Positions 8,721 to 17,546 of a stretch of 64,000 bases of DNA are shown here, piece after piece (the first letter of the stretch is position 1; each line of letters opens with the position of its first letter). Source of the DNA: Trichocoleus sp. FACHB-40. GTDB lineage: Bacteria; Cyanobacteriota; Cyanobacteriia; Cyanobacteriales; FACHB-T130. Position numbers and translations under genes: made by a program. Below the pieces are notes generated by a model. That model was not told the origin of the DNA. It worked only from the letters and a program-made list of their open reading frames with translations, and ran no database searches. The stretch covers positions 186,001-250,000 of the forward strand of contig NZ_JACJPF010000098.1 in NCBI RefSeq assembly GCF_014695915.1, given 5' to 3'.

Positions 8721-9194
8721 TTATCCATCAGCTACCCCATTTTTATTCCATTCCCGCACCTCAAAAGCAGAGTTATCAGCAATCTGCACGTAAAATAGCT
8801 TGTGAAAGCCTTCCGCATAAGATGGGGGTTTTAGTTTCTTGATTGTGGCATAAATCCCTACATCTGGAACTCTGGCTCTCCCCGTGCGTTGCTGGTTGCG
8901 CTCAAGGCATTGGTTTAAGATTGATTCAAAGTAATAACCGATAATTTCAGCATTGTAGCTACAACCCAACTGAATTAGAGAGGCACGATCCTCAATTGTT
9001 GGGTTAGTGTTATCAACAACTACTGATTCTCCGGCTTGAAGTGCCTCTTTAATCAATTGTGCTTGCCTTCTGGAGGGCTTTTTATTGTTACGCAATAAAT
9101 CTTTGCTAACAAGTTTATGGGTTTCGGCAAAATTAGTACGAAAAAACTTACTTTTTCCAGAAGCTTGTAAACCGATAAAAATTAATAATTGCAT
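8721..9194 (-). CDS. P-loop kinase (polynucleotide-kinase-like AAA family)
   Basis: 157 residues. Walker A is GLQASGKS at residues ~7-14, followed by the VVVDNTNPT motif (~60-68), the combination seen in the 5'-kinase half of T4 polynucleotide kinase and in related small ATPases. A lid-like segment CLERNQQRTGRARVP follows. No phosphatase or ligase domain is fused. Substrate is unknown: RNA/DNA 5'-ends, or a small metabolite. It is convergent with the PD-(D/E)XK gene, so the two are not an operon. Confidence 0.7.
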   Translation of the reverse strand: MQLLIFIGLQASGKSKFFRTNFAETHKLVSKDLLRNNKKPSRRQAQLIKEALQAGESVVVDNTNPTIEDRASLIQLGCSYNAEIIGYYFESILNQCLERNQQRTGRARVPDVGIYATIKKLKPPSYAEGFHKLFYVQIADNSAFEVREWNKNGVADG

Positions 9195-9253
9195 AGGCTA
9201 ATGGCTAATAGATTTTGAACAATTAGCTATTAGCCATTAACTATTAGCAATTG
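9195..9253. repeat. Short tandem heptad-type repeat (GCTAATG/CATTAGC)
   Basis: The spacer between the kinase and the beta-helix gene is almost wholly built of GGCTAATGGCTAATAG and its complement ATTAGCTATTAGCCATTA. A related block lies at 27204-27237. These are the short tandemly repeated repetitive sequences typical of filamentous cyanobacteria. Confidence 0.6.
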
Positions 9254-11122
9254 TCAATTCATTTCTTCAACAATAGCTTCCACACCCTTGTTATCCAGCA
9301 TTTGCACAATTTCGTTAGCGCGATCGCGTCTGCTAAATACTCCCACTTGCATCACTCCGCGACCGTTGGCGACAGTGCGGAAGGCATCCGGAACCAGCGA
9401 TCGCACTAAAGCTTCTTGGCGCGAATCCTGAGCATTCACCAAAACCCGATAGCGCAAACCCCGCGCCTGCGTACTACTACGGCGAGACGAATTTCTTGTC
9501 CCTCTAGTCGCTGTCTGGTCGCCAATATTCCCCAGTGGAATATTAGCGTTAGGCACTGGCAGTAAATCTGAAGAATTGGGATTGCCTAGAGGCTCCTCTG
9601 GCGAAGCGCCAAAGTCTATAACCCTAGGTTGAGTAGGTGACGCTGGCGACGAGGAAGAGGGCGTTAGCGAGGGTAGCGCTGGTAATGTCCTAGACTGCCT
9701 GGGGGGGTCGAGAGTAGGTAGAGACGACCTTGATGCAGGCGGTGTTGCTGGAATTGGTAACGGTGAGGTCTGAGGAAGAGGCGGTAAGGCTGGTAAGGTA
9801 CCCTGTAGCGTTGGTAAAGACCGGGGCGATCGCGACCTTGATGCAGCCGGCACAGGTTTTATAGCTGTGTTGTTGGGTGCGCGTTGTCCTGGGGTGGAAA
9901 AGGTTGGCTCACTCCGCCAATTTGGGTCTAAATCTGAGGATGGAGAATTCTGGCTCGGTGCGATCGCTCTGGCGACTGGCAATATTTGCCTTGGCGATAG
10001 GGCAGCAGGAACCCGATCCAGAGTGTTGCTGGCGACGGCGGGAGTAGCGACACCACCTAAATCGATGTTTCCTTCTGTACGGGAGGCGATCTGATTTCCG
10101 AAAGCGGGAATAGTCTGATTAGAAGCTTTGGTGTAAAGGTCTAATTCACCATTAGCACGAAAAACATTACCTCCCGGTTCGTCAGCTTTCCCCAAATCGG
10201 GACGAGCTTGAGAAATTGCCACTAACCCATAGCGAGTATTGTTTTCTATGACATTGTTTCGTAAGATTGGCTGCGCCTTACCTTCGAGAACTACACCATC
10301 TTTATTGCCGATGATGCGATTCCCAATCAGCTGCGGTGCGGCATTCTGACCGACGCTAATGCCAAATCCTGTGTTTTGAAACACATTTTCCCGCACTTCG
10401 GGGCTGGAGCTGCCGTAGATGGTGATGCCATTTCCGCCATTGCTGTAGAAGTTGTTGCCGCGAATCCTGGGCGAACTTTTTCCGTTGACAGAAACCCCGT
10501 CATGTGTATTTCCAGTAAAGGTATTATCGACGACGAGGGGACTGTTGGATTCAATCCACAGACCGTAACCTCGCGGATTAGGATTAGTTACCGTTACCCC
10601 TGTGATTGTGGATTGGTTAGCTGAGGCGATCGCTATATTTTGACCAGCAAAGGTCGGACTCAGGAAACCGCCCCCGCCTTTAATCACAATATTCTGCCCT
10701 TTGCTGCTGGGGTCGCCTTGAATCGTGATCCCCGATTTTAGCCTCAAGGGAAAAACTTCGCCCGTCTCCAGGCTGTAAGTGCCGGGAGAAAGGATAATCG
10801 TGGTGTTGGCTCCAGCTACCCGCAATGCTTGGGTAATGGTTTGGAAAGGTGTCTTTTCACTTCCATTGCCATTAGTGTCATTCCCAGCAGTTGGGTTGAC
10901 GTATAGCATTTTCATGGTGCTATCAGCAGCAGGCTGAGCTACATTAGACTGTGCCACTACTGCGGTTACATCTAGGCAAAACGGTATTGTTGTCGCCGCC
11001 ACTATTCCCAGGACAATACTACAGGTACGAATATTGTGGCGGCTCTTGCCTGAAATTTGATAATCGAAAATCCAAAATCCGAAATCCGAAATTTTATGAT
11101 TGCGGGGGCGTGTCAAACTCAC
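9254..11122 (-). CDS. Secreted right-handed beta-helix protein with C-terminal SPOR domain
   Basis: About 622 residues from a GTG at 11122, which has GAGAGGAG seven bases upstream; a longer frame from 11200 lacks this. A signal peptide ends near VAQ-SNVAQ. Then a DUF1565 segment (LYVNPTAGNDTNGNG... FQTITQAL), a run of parallel beta-helix coils (~95-310), a Pro/Ser-rich linker (~340-510), and a SPOR-like domain in the last ~70 residues (YRVLVNAQ...VGVFSRRDRANEIV), which normally binds denuded peptidoglycan glycans. Likely an envelope protein. The first ~25 residues include KISDFGFWIFDYQ, encoded by an inserted heptad repeat. Confidence 0.8.
   Translation of the reverse strand: MSLTRPRNHKISDFGFWIFDYQISGKSRHNIRTCSIVLGIVAATTIPFCLDVTAVVAQSNVAQPAADSTMKMLYVNPTAGNDTNGNGSEKTPFQTITQALRVAGANTTIILSPGTYSLETGEVFPLRLKSGITIQGDPSSKGQNIVIKGGGGFLSPTFAGQNIAIASANQSTITGVTVTNPNPRGYGLWIESNSPLVVDNTFTGNTHDGVSVNGKSSPRIRGNNFYSNGGNGITIYGSSSPEVRENVFQNTGFGISVGQNAAPQLIGNRIIGNKDGVVLEGKAQPILRNNVIENNTRYGLVAISQARPDLGKADEPGGNVFRANGELDLYTKASNQTIPAFGNQIASRTEGNIDLGGVATPAVASNTLDRVPAALSPRQILPVARAIAPSQNSPSSDLDPNWRSEPTFSTPGQRAPNNTAIKPVPAASRSRSPRSLPTLQGTLPALPPLPQTSPLPIPATPPASRSSLPTLDPPRQSRTLPALPSLTPSSSSPASPTQPRVIDFGASPEEPLGNPNSSDLLPVPNANIPLGNIGDQTATRGTRNSSRRSSTQARGLRYRVLVNAQDSRQEALVRSLVPDAFRTVANGRGVMQVGVFSRRDRANEIVQMLDNKGVEAIVEEMN
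11062..11095. repeat. Heptad tandem repeat within the 5' end of the beta-helix gene
   Basis: Four imperfect units of (C)GAAATCC/AAAATCC in tandem. On the coding strand they read as KISDFGFWIFDY, a peptide commonly produced when this repeat lies in a coding frame. Here it sits between the start codon and the signal peptide. Confidence 0.65.
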
Positions 11123-11502
11123 GGCTCTACTCCTCTCAAGTTGGCACTGCAATACAAGGTGAAGTTTGATGGCATTGGCACCTAGTTTTAGTTTATGCAC
11201 GCCAATGCTGGATAGACACTACCCATCTTTTTACATTTCTAAAAAGCTGTTTCCAGCCATCTATCAGAAGATTAATTTTTCAATGTGCAGGGTCATATCT
11301 TACCAACATACTTTATTTTCGACAAGATTTTTAATCAATGGATGCAATACAAGTTATGTTTATTTTGTTCAACATACTTAATCCCCGCGTCTTTATTTTT
11401 TTATCCGTTTGTATAAAATAGATGGGTTAATGGCAAAATTTGGCTCGGCGTGCCACCCTCTCACCTTAAATATTTCGCGAACAAGGGGAAGTGACTGTTA
11501 CG
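11123..11502. other. Intergenic stretch between divergent beta-helix and thiE genes
   Basis: AT-rich spacer that should contain both promoters. I looked for a TPP riboswitch near thiE and did not find the conserved CUGAGA/ACCUGAUC elements. No gene is called here. Confidence 0.5.
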
Positions 11503-12636
11503 ATGAAAAATAATGGAGTGGTTGCGATGGGCGAGAAACACAGCGTTCGAGGGCGAGTCGGCGATTTGCCCATACAAACACAGCCAGCTGTTTGCCGCAT
11601 TTTAGATGCCAATCTAGACCGAGCCAGAGAAGGCTTGCGAATTATTGAGGAATGGTGTCGCTTTGGCATGAATAGCTCGCCACTTGTAAATGAATGCAAG
11701 CAAATGCGGCAGGAGCTAGCGAGCTGGCATAGTATTGAACTAAGGGCAGCGCGGGATACTCCCGGCGACCCAGGCACAGAGCTGAGCCATCCTCAAGAAG
11801 AACAGCGCTCCAGTATTGAGCATCTGTTGCAGGTAAATTTCTCCAGGGTGGAAGAAGCGTTGCGGGTGCTGGAAGAGTATAGCAAGCTTTATGACCCGGA
11901 TATGGGAGCGGCGACTAAGCAGATGCGCTATCGGGTGTATACCTTAGAGAGCAGCTTGCTGGCTTACAAACGACATCAGGCACTGTTGCGATCGCGTCTG
12001 TATTTGGTAACATCTGCCTCGGAAGAGCTGTTTTCCATCGTCGAAGCCGCCCTGCAAGGGGGACTAACTCTGGTACAGTACCGAGAAAAAACAGCCGACG
12101 ATAACGTGAAACTGGCTCACGCCAACAAACTCCGCCAGCTGTGCCATCAATACGGTGCATTATTTATTATGAATGACCGGGTGGATCTAGCTTTGGCTGT
12201 GGATGCCGATGGTATCCATCTGGGACAACAAGATATGCCAATTGCGATCGCTCGTCAGATACTTGGGCCACAACGCCTGATCGGTCGTTCCACCACAAAT
12301 CCAGAAGAGATGCAACGCGCGATCGCTGAAGGTGCTGATTATATTGGGGTGGGCCCAGTTTACGAGACTCCAACCAAAGTTGGTAAAGCGGCTGTTGGTC
12401 TAGAATATGTCCGCTATGCAGCTGCAAATTCCCCGATTCCTTGGTTTGCAATTGGTGGCATTGAGGTGGATAACTTAAATGATGTGCTGGGAGCGGGAGC
12501 CGAGAGAGTGGCAGTTGTCCGCGCTATTATGCAGTCAGATCAGCCGATGTTGATGGCTCAATATTTCATCTCGCAACTGAGTCGAGTGCAAACTCTTCGC
12601 ACAATTGATGCTCGTCTTCCCCAATCTCATGTCTAA
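11503..12636 (+). CDS. thiE: Thiamine-phosphate synthase with N-terminal extension
   Basis: Joins hydroxymethylpyrimidine-PP and thiazole phosphate into thiamine phosphate. I prefer the ATG at 11503, 11 bases after AGGGGAAG, over the GTG at 11491, which abuts that site. The protein has an N-terminal helical domain (~25-160, DANLDRAREGLRIIEEWCR and a second copy-like VNFSRVEEALRVLEEY) found in cyanobacterial ThiE, then the TIM-barrel ThiE domain (~165-375) with MNDRVDLALAVDADGIHLG, GRSTTN and YIGVGPVYETPTK. Its stop overlaps the start of thiS by 8 bases, indicating translational coupling. Confidence 0.95.
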   Translation: MKNNGVVAMGEKHSVRGRVGDLPIQTQPAVCRILDANLDRAREGLRIIEEWCRFGMNSSPLVNECKQMRQELASWHSIELRAARDTPGDPGTELSHPQEEQRSSIEHLLQVNFSRVEEALRVLEEYSKLYDPDMGAATKQMRYRVYTLESSLLAYKRHQALLRSRLYLVTSASEELFSIVEAALQGGLTLVQYREKTADDNVKLAHANKLRQLCHQYGALFIMNDRVDLALAVDADGIHLGQQDMPIAIARQILGPQRLIGRSTTNPEEMQRAIAEGADYIGVGPVYETPTKVGKAAVGLEYVRYAAANSPIPWFAIGGIEVDNLNDVLGAGAERVAVVRAIMQSDQPMLMAQYFISQLSRVQTLRTIDARLPQSHV

Positions 12637-12850
12637 TCAGTCCCATCAGATTGCGCTTCAGGTAAATGGCGAACCCCGTAGCTGTTCGCCGCATACCAAA
12701 TTGCCCGAAATGCTGGAACAATTGGGGTTAAACCCGCGTTTAGTGGCTGTTGAGTACAACGGTGAGATTCTGCATCGCCAGTTTTGGTCGGAAACTGAGA
12801 TGAAACAAGGGGACAACTTAGAAATCGTCACCATCGTCGGCGGCGGCTAG
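12629..12850 (+). CDS. thiS: ThiS sulfur-carrier protein
   Basis: 73 residues from ATG 12629, overlapping the end of thiE. Ubiquitin-like fold with the essential C-terminal Gly-Gly (VTIVGGG), which is adenylated and thiocarboxylated to deliver sulfur to thiazole synthase ThiG. Conserved VNGEP near the N-terminus and LVAVEYNGEILHR in the middle fit the family. A longer frame starts at 12605 inside thiE but the residues before MSNQ have no counterpart in the family. thiG and thiF are not in the window. Confidence 0.93.
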   Translation: MSNQSHQIALQVNGEPRSCSPHTKLPEMLEQLGLNPRLVAVEYNGEILHRQFWSETEMKQGDNLEIVTIVGGG

Positions 12851-12997
12851 AAAAAGGGTCGGTAATCCGTCCCCCGTATAGTCCCCAGAGTCAGAAACCA
12901 AGCGATAGATTAAATATGTACCCGGTGATGCCAATCGAAAGATGCCTTGAGCTGCAAGAGCCGCTACAGTTTAATCAGATTCAAGAGGCATAGTTTA

Positions 12998-13978
12998 ATG
13001 CGTAACAAAATACTTTCAACAATTAAACCATTTTTTAAATCTCTGCTCGTCATTGGGCTTGTCCTAACTTTGGCATTTAGTCATGCTGATGGAGCTTTAG
13101 CAGCCCGCACAGGTGGGCGGATGGGGGGTAGTGGCGGTTTCAGAGCGCCCAGCCGCACCTATTCACCTCCTGGCCGTACTTACGCACCAGGAGGAGGAGG
13201 GTACTATCCGGCTCCCTATCCCGGTGGTGGCGGTTTTGGCTTCCCGTTACTTTTTCCCTTCTTTTTTGGTGGGGGAGGCGGCGGTCTGTTCAGTATTCTG
13301 ATATTCTTGGCGATCGCTAACTTCTTGGTTTCCAGCTTCCGTCGTGTTCGTGCTGGCGATGCTGGCGAAGTGGACTCCCTCGGCTACAGCAATCCCAAGG
13401 TTTCCGTCGCACGGGTACAAGTTGGTTTGTTGTCGGAAGCCCGGAGTTTGCAAAAAGAGCTAGACCAACTGGCGCGTACAGCAGATACAAGTTCCGCCGA
13501 AGGTCGCGCTCAAGTTCTACAAGAAAGCACCTTAGCTTTGCTACGTCACCCGGAATACTGGGTTTACGGTGCGGGTGAATCTCAGCAAACGGCGCTACAA
13601 GCCGCAGAAGCTAAGTTCAATCAGCTAGCGCTGGGCGAACGCAGTAAGTTTACTGAAGAAACTCTCTCTAACGTCAATAATCAGCTCAGAGCAGCTGCTC
13701 CTCCAGCATCTTTACCAGGAACTGCTGCTGGTGGTGAACTGATGACACAAGACCCTGGTGAATACCTCGTTGTGACGATGGTAGTGGGTGTGGAAGGTAA
13801 TCTGGAACTACCGAAAATTAACAGCACCGACGATCTGCGTCAAGCTTTACGTCAAATTGGCGGTATTTCAAGCGATCGCTTACTCGCTGTAGAAGTTCTC
13901 TGGACACCCCAAGCAGAGGGCGACACGCTCACTACTGATGACTTGCTGGCTGAGTATCCGGATCTGAAATTAGTTTAA
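12998..13978 (+). CDS. DUF1517 membrane protein
   Basis: 326 residues from ATG 12998 (AGAGG ten bases upstream; an earlier in-frame start at 12947 is unsupported). A signal peptide ending near ALAA is followed by a Gly/Tyr/Pro-rich stretch (GGRMGGSGGFRAPSRTY...), a glycine-flanked membrane segment (LLFPFFFGGGGGGLFSILIFLAIANFLV, ~85-112) and a soluble C-terminal domain (~125-326). The order matches DUF1517 proteins of cyanobacteria and chloroplasts; a plant member has been tied to light acclimation of photosynthesis. The biochemical role is unknown. A terminator follows at 14031. Confidence 0.85.
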   Translation: MRNKILSTIKPFFKSLLVIGLVLTLAFSHADGALAARTGGRMGGSGGFRAPSRTYSPPGRTYAPGGGGYYPAPYPGGGGFGFPLLFPFFFGGGGGGLFSILIFLAIANFLVSSFRRVRAGDAGEVDSLGYSNPKVSVARVQVGLLSEARSLQKELDQLARTADTSSAEGRAQVLQESTLALLRHPEYWVYGAGESQQTALQAAEAKFNQLALGERSKFTEETLSNVNNQLRAAAPPASLPGTAAGGELMTQDPGEYLVVTMVVGVEGNLELPKINSTDDLRQALRQIGGISSDRLLAVEVLWTPQAEGDTLTTDDLLAEYPDLKLV

Positions 13979-14030
13979 TCGAAATTTGTAGGGGCGCACG
14001 ATTGCGTACTTCTACTGAATTTCTTCTCAA

Positions 14031-14058
14031 GAGGAGGTTGATTATCAGCCTCCTTTTT
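14031..14058 (+). terminator. Rho-independent terminator after the DUF1517 gene
   Basis: AGGAGGTTGA pairs with TCAGCCTCCT (10 bp, one G-U) closed by TTA, followed by TTTTTT. Confidence 0.8.
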
Positions 14059-14310
14059 TCATGTCAATCCAAAAACTATTTGGTCAGTCTAGGTTACTGT
14101 CTTGGTATGACAAACTTAACTCAGGCTTTAACATGACCATCTAAATTTATTTTTTCAATAAAACCGCGCCGAAATGCTGGTAATTGTCTTGAAATTATGC
14201 CATTTTTATCTAGGAATGTTTTTAGCCGTACTGCTAAACAGATTGGTAGCTATCTGCTGGTTCTAGACGCACATCCCAACCTACCGAAGTTAGAGAATCG
14301 GATACAAAAA

Positions 14311-14694
14311 ATGATGAAGATTTGGCAAAAACTCTCAGTAGTAGCGATCGCACTCGCGATCGCATTGCTGACAAATATCTCTCCCGCCACTGCTGTTAGC
14401 TTAGTATCTGCTGGAGACATTGCTGAAAAGCCTATACTCTCGGCTACTTGCCACGACTACATTAATTGTTATGAGATTGCTATCACCAATTCTAACCTTT
14501 CTCTGAGTGCGCCTTTTAGCGATGGCTCGTTCTTAGAACTCAATCCCATCACCACCGATGTAATACCCGTACCCCATTCTGTTGCCAAGCTTAACTCTGT
14601 TGTTAGTTTTTTGGTTTTTGGTGCTTTAGGTGCAGGTTGCTGGTTGTTAAGCAAAACCAGCAGAAAGTTTAAAAGAGCTAAGTTGCTTTGGTAA
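14311..14694 (+). CDS. Short secreted protein, possible PEP-CTERM type
   Basis: 127 residues from ATG 14311 (frame open from 14197, but the extra 38 residues precede the signal peptide). Signal peptide MMKIWQKLSVVAIALAIALL...ATA, then a small domain with two cysteines (TCHDYINCYE) and a C-terminal tripartite end: IPVPHS, a hydrophobic span SFLVFGALGAGCWLL and a basic tail SRKFKRAK. That order resembles exosortase-processed PEP-CTERM proteins, with VPVP in place of VPEP; FGALGAG is frequent in cyanobacterial examples. The body is not recognised. An own terminator follows at 14727. Confidence 0.5.
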   Translation: MMKIWQKLSVVAIALAIALLTNISPATAVSLVSAGDIAEKPILSATCHDYINCYEIAITNSNLSLSAPFSDGSFLELNPITTDVIPVPHSVAKLNSVVSFLVFGALGAGCWLLSKTSRKFKRAKLLW

Positions 14695-14726
14695 GCCTAG
14701 AAAAATAACTTAGCAAATAGCGGCAT

Positions 14727-14752
14727 AGCCCAGTATATCTGGGCTTTTTTTG
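14727..14752 (+). terminator. Rho-independent terminator
   Basis: AGCCCAG and CTGGGCT pair around TATAT, followed by TTTTTTT, about 30 bases after the stop of the preceding gene. Confidence 0.85.
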
Positions 14753-15110
14753 TGGGGTTCTTCTTGAGAATGGCTGGTTAGAGCCGCACAAACCCTCGTA
14801 GGGACACGGCAATGCCGTGTCCCTACAATGTTATCTATGCAACCGAGAATTGCTATATACCAGCGGTTCTATTTGATTCGTTAATTTTTCGTTTAGGAAT
14901 ATGAGTAGGAAAAATTGATTATTTACTTTCGTGCCGCAGGGCGGTATTATTAAATAATGGAAATCTGTTTTTATATCAAAAATCCAGACAAATTTTCATT
15001 ATTAAAAAAATACTTATAATTAGACTTTATTAAATCATTATAGCCTAAAAAAAGTTAATTTTTTGACAATATTTCTAGTTAAAGTTTTAAAATTCATAAA
15101 CTCAAAAAAA
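14753..15110. other. AT-rich intergenic stretch with a repeat
   Basis: Contains palindromic repeat copy 1 and then about 230 bases of very AT-rich sequence downstream of potC. No gene is seen. Confidence 0.5.
14798..14860. repeat. Interspersed palindromic repeat, copy 1
   Basis: A 29-base perfect palindrome (14798-14826, core GACACGGCAATGCCGTGTC) followed by a tail ending CCGAGAATTGCTATATA. Two other copies with the same palindrome-plus-tail design occur at 20341-20573 (reverse orientation, interrupted) and 49717-49774 (worn). Confidence 0.7.
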
Positions 15111-15962
15111 CTACTTAAACCGTTTTTGTTCGCTGCGATAGCGGAGTAATTCAGCGACAAAGGCAACAAAACCTGAAACTATCATTAACATAACGCTCAA
15201 GGCATTGATATCAGGTTTAACGCCAGTGCGGATGCGGCTAAAGATTTCCATTGGTAGAGTTGTGGCACCAGTACCAGCAGTGAAGCTGGCAATCAGAAAG
15301 TCGTCCATGCTGAGGACAAAAGATAACAGACAACCAGAGATAATTGCTGGCATCAACTCCGGAAGCAACACTTGTATAAAAGCTTGCACTGGTGTCGCCC
15401 CTAAATCTAGGGCGGCTTCTTCTAAGTGGGGATCGAGGGCGCTAATTCGGGAAGAGACGACAAGGGCGACGTAGGCAAGACAAAAGACGACATGAGCGGC
15501 GACAATTGTCCAAAGGCTGAGAGGTATGCCAATTACTGCCAAAAATACCAGGGTGGCGACTGCGATCGCAATATCGGGAATAATCAGGGGTAGGTATGCA
15601 ACGCCGCGATACAAGCTTTGAAGAGGAAAACGATAACGAGCTAAACCTACTGCCATCAGCGTACCAATAACAGCAGCGATCGCTACGGCACAGAAAGCCA
15701 CTGTCAAGCTATTTTGCAGCGCTGTGAGAACGCGAGAGTCGCCAAACAGTTTGAGATACCACTTCCAGGTAAATCCTTCCCACCCAGCGCCATAAGCAGA
15801 TTCGTTAAAACTGTAAACGCCAAGTACCAGAATGGGTAGGTACATATAAAAAAACATCAGCAGGGTAAAAAGAACCTGCCAAGAGACACGAGGTTTATCC
15901 TTGGACTTCAACATATCTGGGGTGATGTCCTCCTGCTGATTTGTTACTGTACCTGTCATCAA
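15111..15962 (-). CDS. potC: Spermidine/putrescine-type ABC transporter permease
   Basis: 283 residues with about six membrane helices and a MetI/BPD domain. The ATPase-docking EAA loop is clear: EEAALDLGATPVQAFIQVLLPEL. The opening FMYLPILVLGVYSFNES and DDFLIASFTAGTGATTLPM are typical of PotC/PotI rather than sugar or phosphate permeases. It would form an inner-membrane channel with PotB. No PotA, PotB or PotD gene lies downstream or directly upstream in the window, so the gene is separated from its partners or served by genes elsewhere. It may also be the last gene of a unit, but the 396 bases upstream contain none. Confidence 0.88.
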   Translation of the reverse strand: MMTGTVTNQQEDITPDMLKSKDKPRVSWQVLFTLLMFFYMYLPILVLGVYSFNESAYGAGWEGFTWKWYLKLFGDSRVLTALQNSLTVAFCAVAIAAVIGTLMAVGLARYRFPLQSLYRGVAYLPLIIPDIAIAVATLVFLAVIGIPLSLWTIVAAHVVFCLAYVALVVSSRISALDPHLEEAALDLGATPVQAFIQVLLPELMPAIISGCLLSFVLSMDDFLIASFTAGTGATTLPMEIFSRIRTGVKPDINALSVMLMIVSGFVAFVAELLRYRSEQKRFK

Positions 15963-16358
15963 TTTTCACCACTAGCCACGGGAAGCGATCGCACTATGCG
16001 CTATTTCTTCACTTTACCGGATGCGATCGAATGTCTGGAAGAGTGCGATCGCGTCAACCTGTGCAACTTTTCAGTAATATCTTTAATCTTTGTATCATTT
16101 ATTACTAATATTTCTTGAGTTAGGGCTATACTTATAGAATGGGAATCTGTGCGCTCATATATAGTCTTTTAAACGAACCATTCTAGACGCTGCATAGGGT
16201 AGAGGAACAGAGGAAGCAAGCCTTACAGTTACCAAAGACGTACTGAGGTGGGAAGGAAGAAGGGAAGAAAGTGTTTTTCTTACTGTTGATACAGGCGCGA
16301 TCGCATTCTGGCAAGATATCCTCAAAAAAGAGCGCCTGGTAGGAATGGGAATTGAACG
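15963..16358. other. Intergenic stretch between divergent potC and ecsC-like genes
   Basis: Holds several HIP1 sites and the presumed divergent promoters. No gene, repeat or structured element is recognised. Confidence 0.45.
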
Positions 16359-17546
16359 ATGGAAAACAAACCGGGAATTGTATCTGAAAAAGTGGAAAAG
16401 TCCGATACACAGTCCACGGATGTCAAACCATCGTTTTGGGGTTCAGTTGCGGCTTCTGGGCAAGCGATCGCAAAAACAGCCGTTGGAGGAGTTGCTGCAA
16501 TAGGCAACACGGCTTATAAAACAGGCAAAGCTGTAGTAAAGACAGCAGCTGGTGTTGGCGAGACGGCGGCGAAACAAACGCAAAAGTTGATTTCCCAAAC
16601 TACGCAAGGTGCAGGACGTGCGGTTAATTATGTAGGTGATAACCAATTTTTGCGTCATGTCACCAGAGCCTTGCCAACAACTTGGCTACTCGGTATCATC
16701 AATCAAGTTGATGTGGTAAAAGCCGAAAATGCTGTTAGAGATTTACAGCAAAAGCATCCAGAGGAAAGCCCCAATCAGGTTGCCCATCATTTGATGGTGG
16801 AAAAAGCAGTTTATGGCGGCGGGATGGGTTTGGCTACTAGCTTTTTGCCCGGACAGGCGTTAGCGTTGCTGACTGTTGATGTGGCGGCGACGACACTGTT
16901 ACAAGCGGAAATGGTTTATCAGATTGCGGCAGCTTATGGGTTAGATTTGAAAGATCCAGCCCGTAAAGGTGAAGTGTTAGCTATATTTGGTTTGTCGCTG
17001 GGCGGTAGTCAAGGAATTAAGGCGGGTTTAGGTTTGTTGAAAGCTACACCTGTGGCGGGTGCAGTAATTGGTGCCAGCGCAAATGCGACGATGATATATG
17101 CGTTGGGTTATGCGGCTTGTCGATTTTATGAGGCACAGCTGCATTCGCAGGTATCGGAGGATAAGCTGGTAGAAACGCAGGCGGCGAGTGAAAGTTATTT
17201 GCAGACTGCGATCGCGCAACAAGCGATTATGGATCAAATACTGGTTCATACAATTGTGGCAAGTTATCCCGGCAAGTCTTGGGAAGATATTCTCCCTTCC
17301 TTACAGGCGGCGAATCTCAGCCCCGCATCAATAGATGCGATCGCTTCTAATATTAAATCTCCTCAGCCTTTAGATACTCTTTTAGATCAACTCAACCGCG
17401 ATTATGCTATCCCCTTGTTGGCGCAGTGTTACAGAATATCCGAACTTGATAGCACACTGACACCAGAAGAATCCAAGGTTATCGACAAAATTACTCAAAG
17501 ATTTGATATTGACGTGGATGCGATTAAAAAACTTGTAAAGATTTAA
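16359..17546 (+). CDS. EcsC family protein
   Basis: 395 residues. An N-terminal Ala/Gly/Thr/Lys-rich amphipathic stretch (~30-85, repeated AxKTAVGGVAA / GKAVVKTAAGVGETAAKQT) suggests membrane-surface or lipid binding. The EcsC domain follows (~95-300) with FLRHVTRALPTTWLLG, a glycine-rich hydrophobic segment GGGMGLATSFLPGQALALL, and QAEMVYQIAAAYGLDL. EcsC proteins accompany ABC exporters in Bacilli, but their activity is unknown. The gene stands alone. The tail (~330-395) is acidic and helical. Confidence 0.8.
   Translation: MENKPGIVSEKVEKSDTQSTDVKPSFWGSVAASGQAIAKTAVGGVAAIGNTAYKTGKAVVKTAAGVGETAAKQTQKLISQTTQGAGRAVNYVGDNQFLRHVTRALPTTWLLGIINQVDVVKAENAVRDLQQKHPEESPNQVAHHLMVEKAVYGGGMGLATSFLPGQALALLTVDVAATTLLQAEMVYQIAAAYGLDLKDPARKGEVLAIFGLSLGGSQGIKAGLGLLKATPVAGAVIGASANATMIYALGYAACRFYEAQLHSQVSEDKLVETQAASESYLQTAIAQQAIMDQILVHTIVASYPGKSWEDILPSLQAANLSPASIDAIASNIKSPQPLDTLLDQLNRDYAIPLLAQCYRISELDSTLTPEESKVIDKITQRFDIDVDAIKKLVKI

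Noticed and set aside
11166-11381. 71-codon frame upstream of thiE
   Set aside because: AT-rich promoter region, no ribosome site and no recognisable protein features.
11380-11502. Possible TPP riboswitch upstream of thiE
   Set aside because: The conserved thi-box strings are absent.
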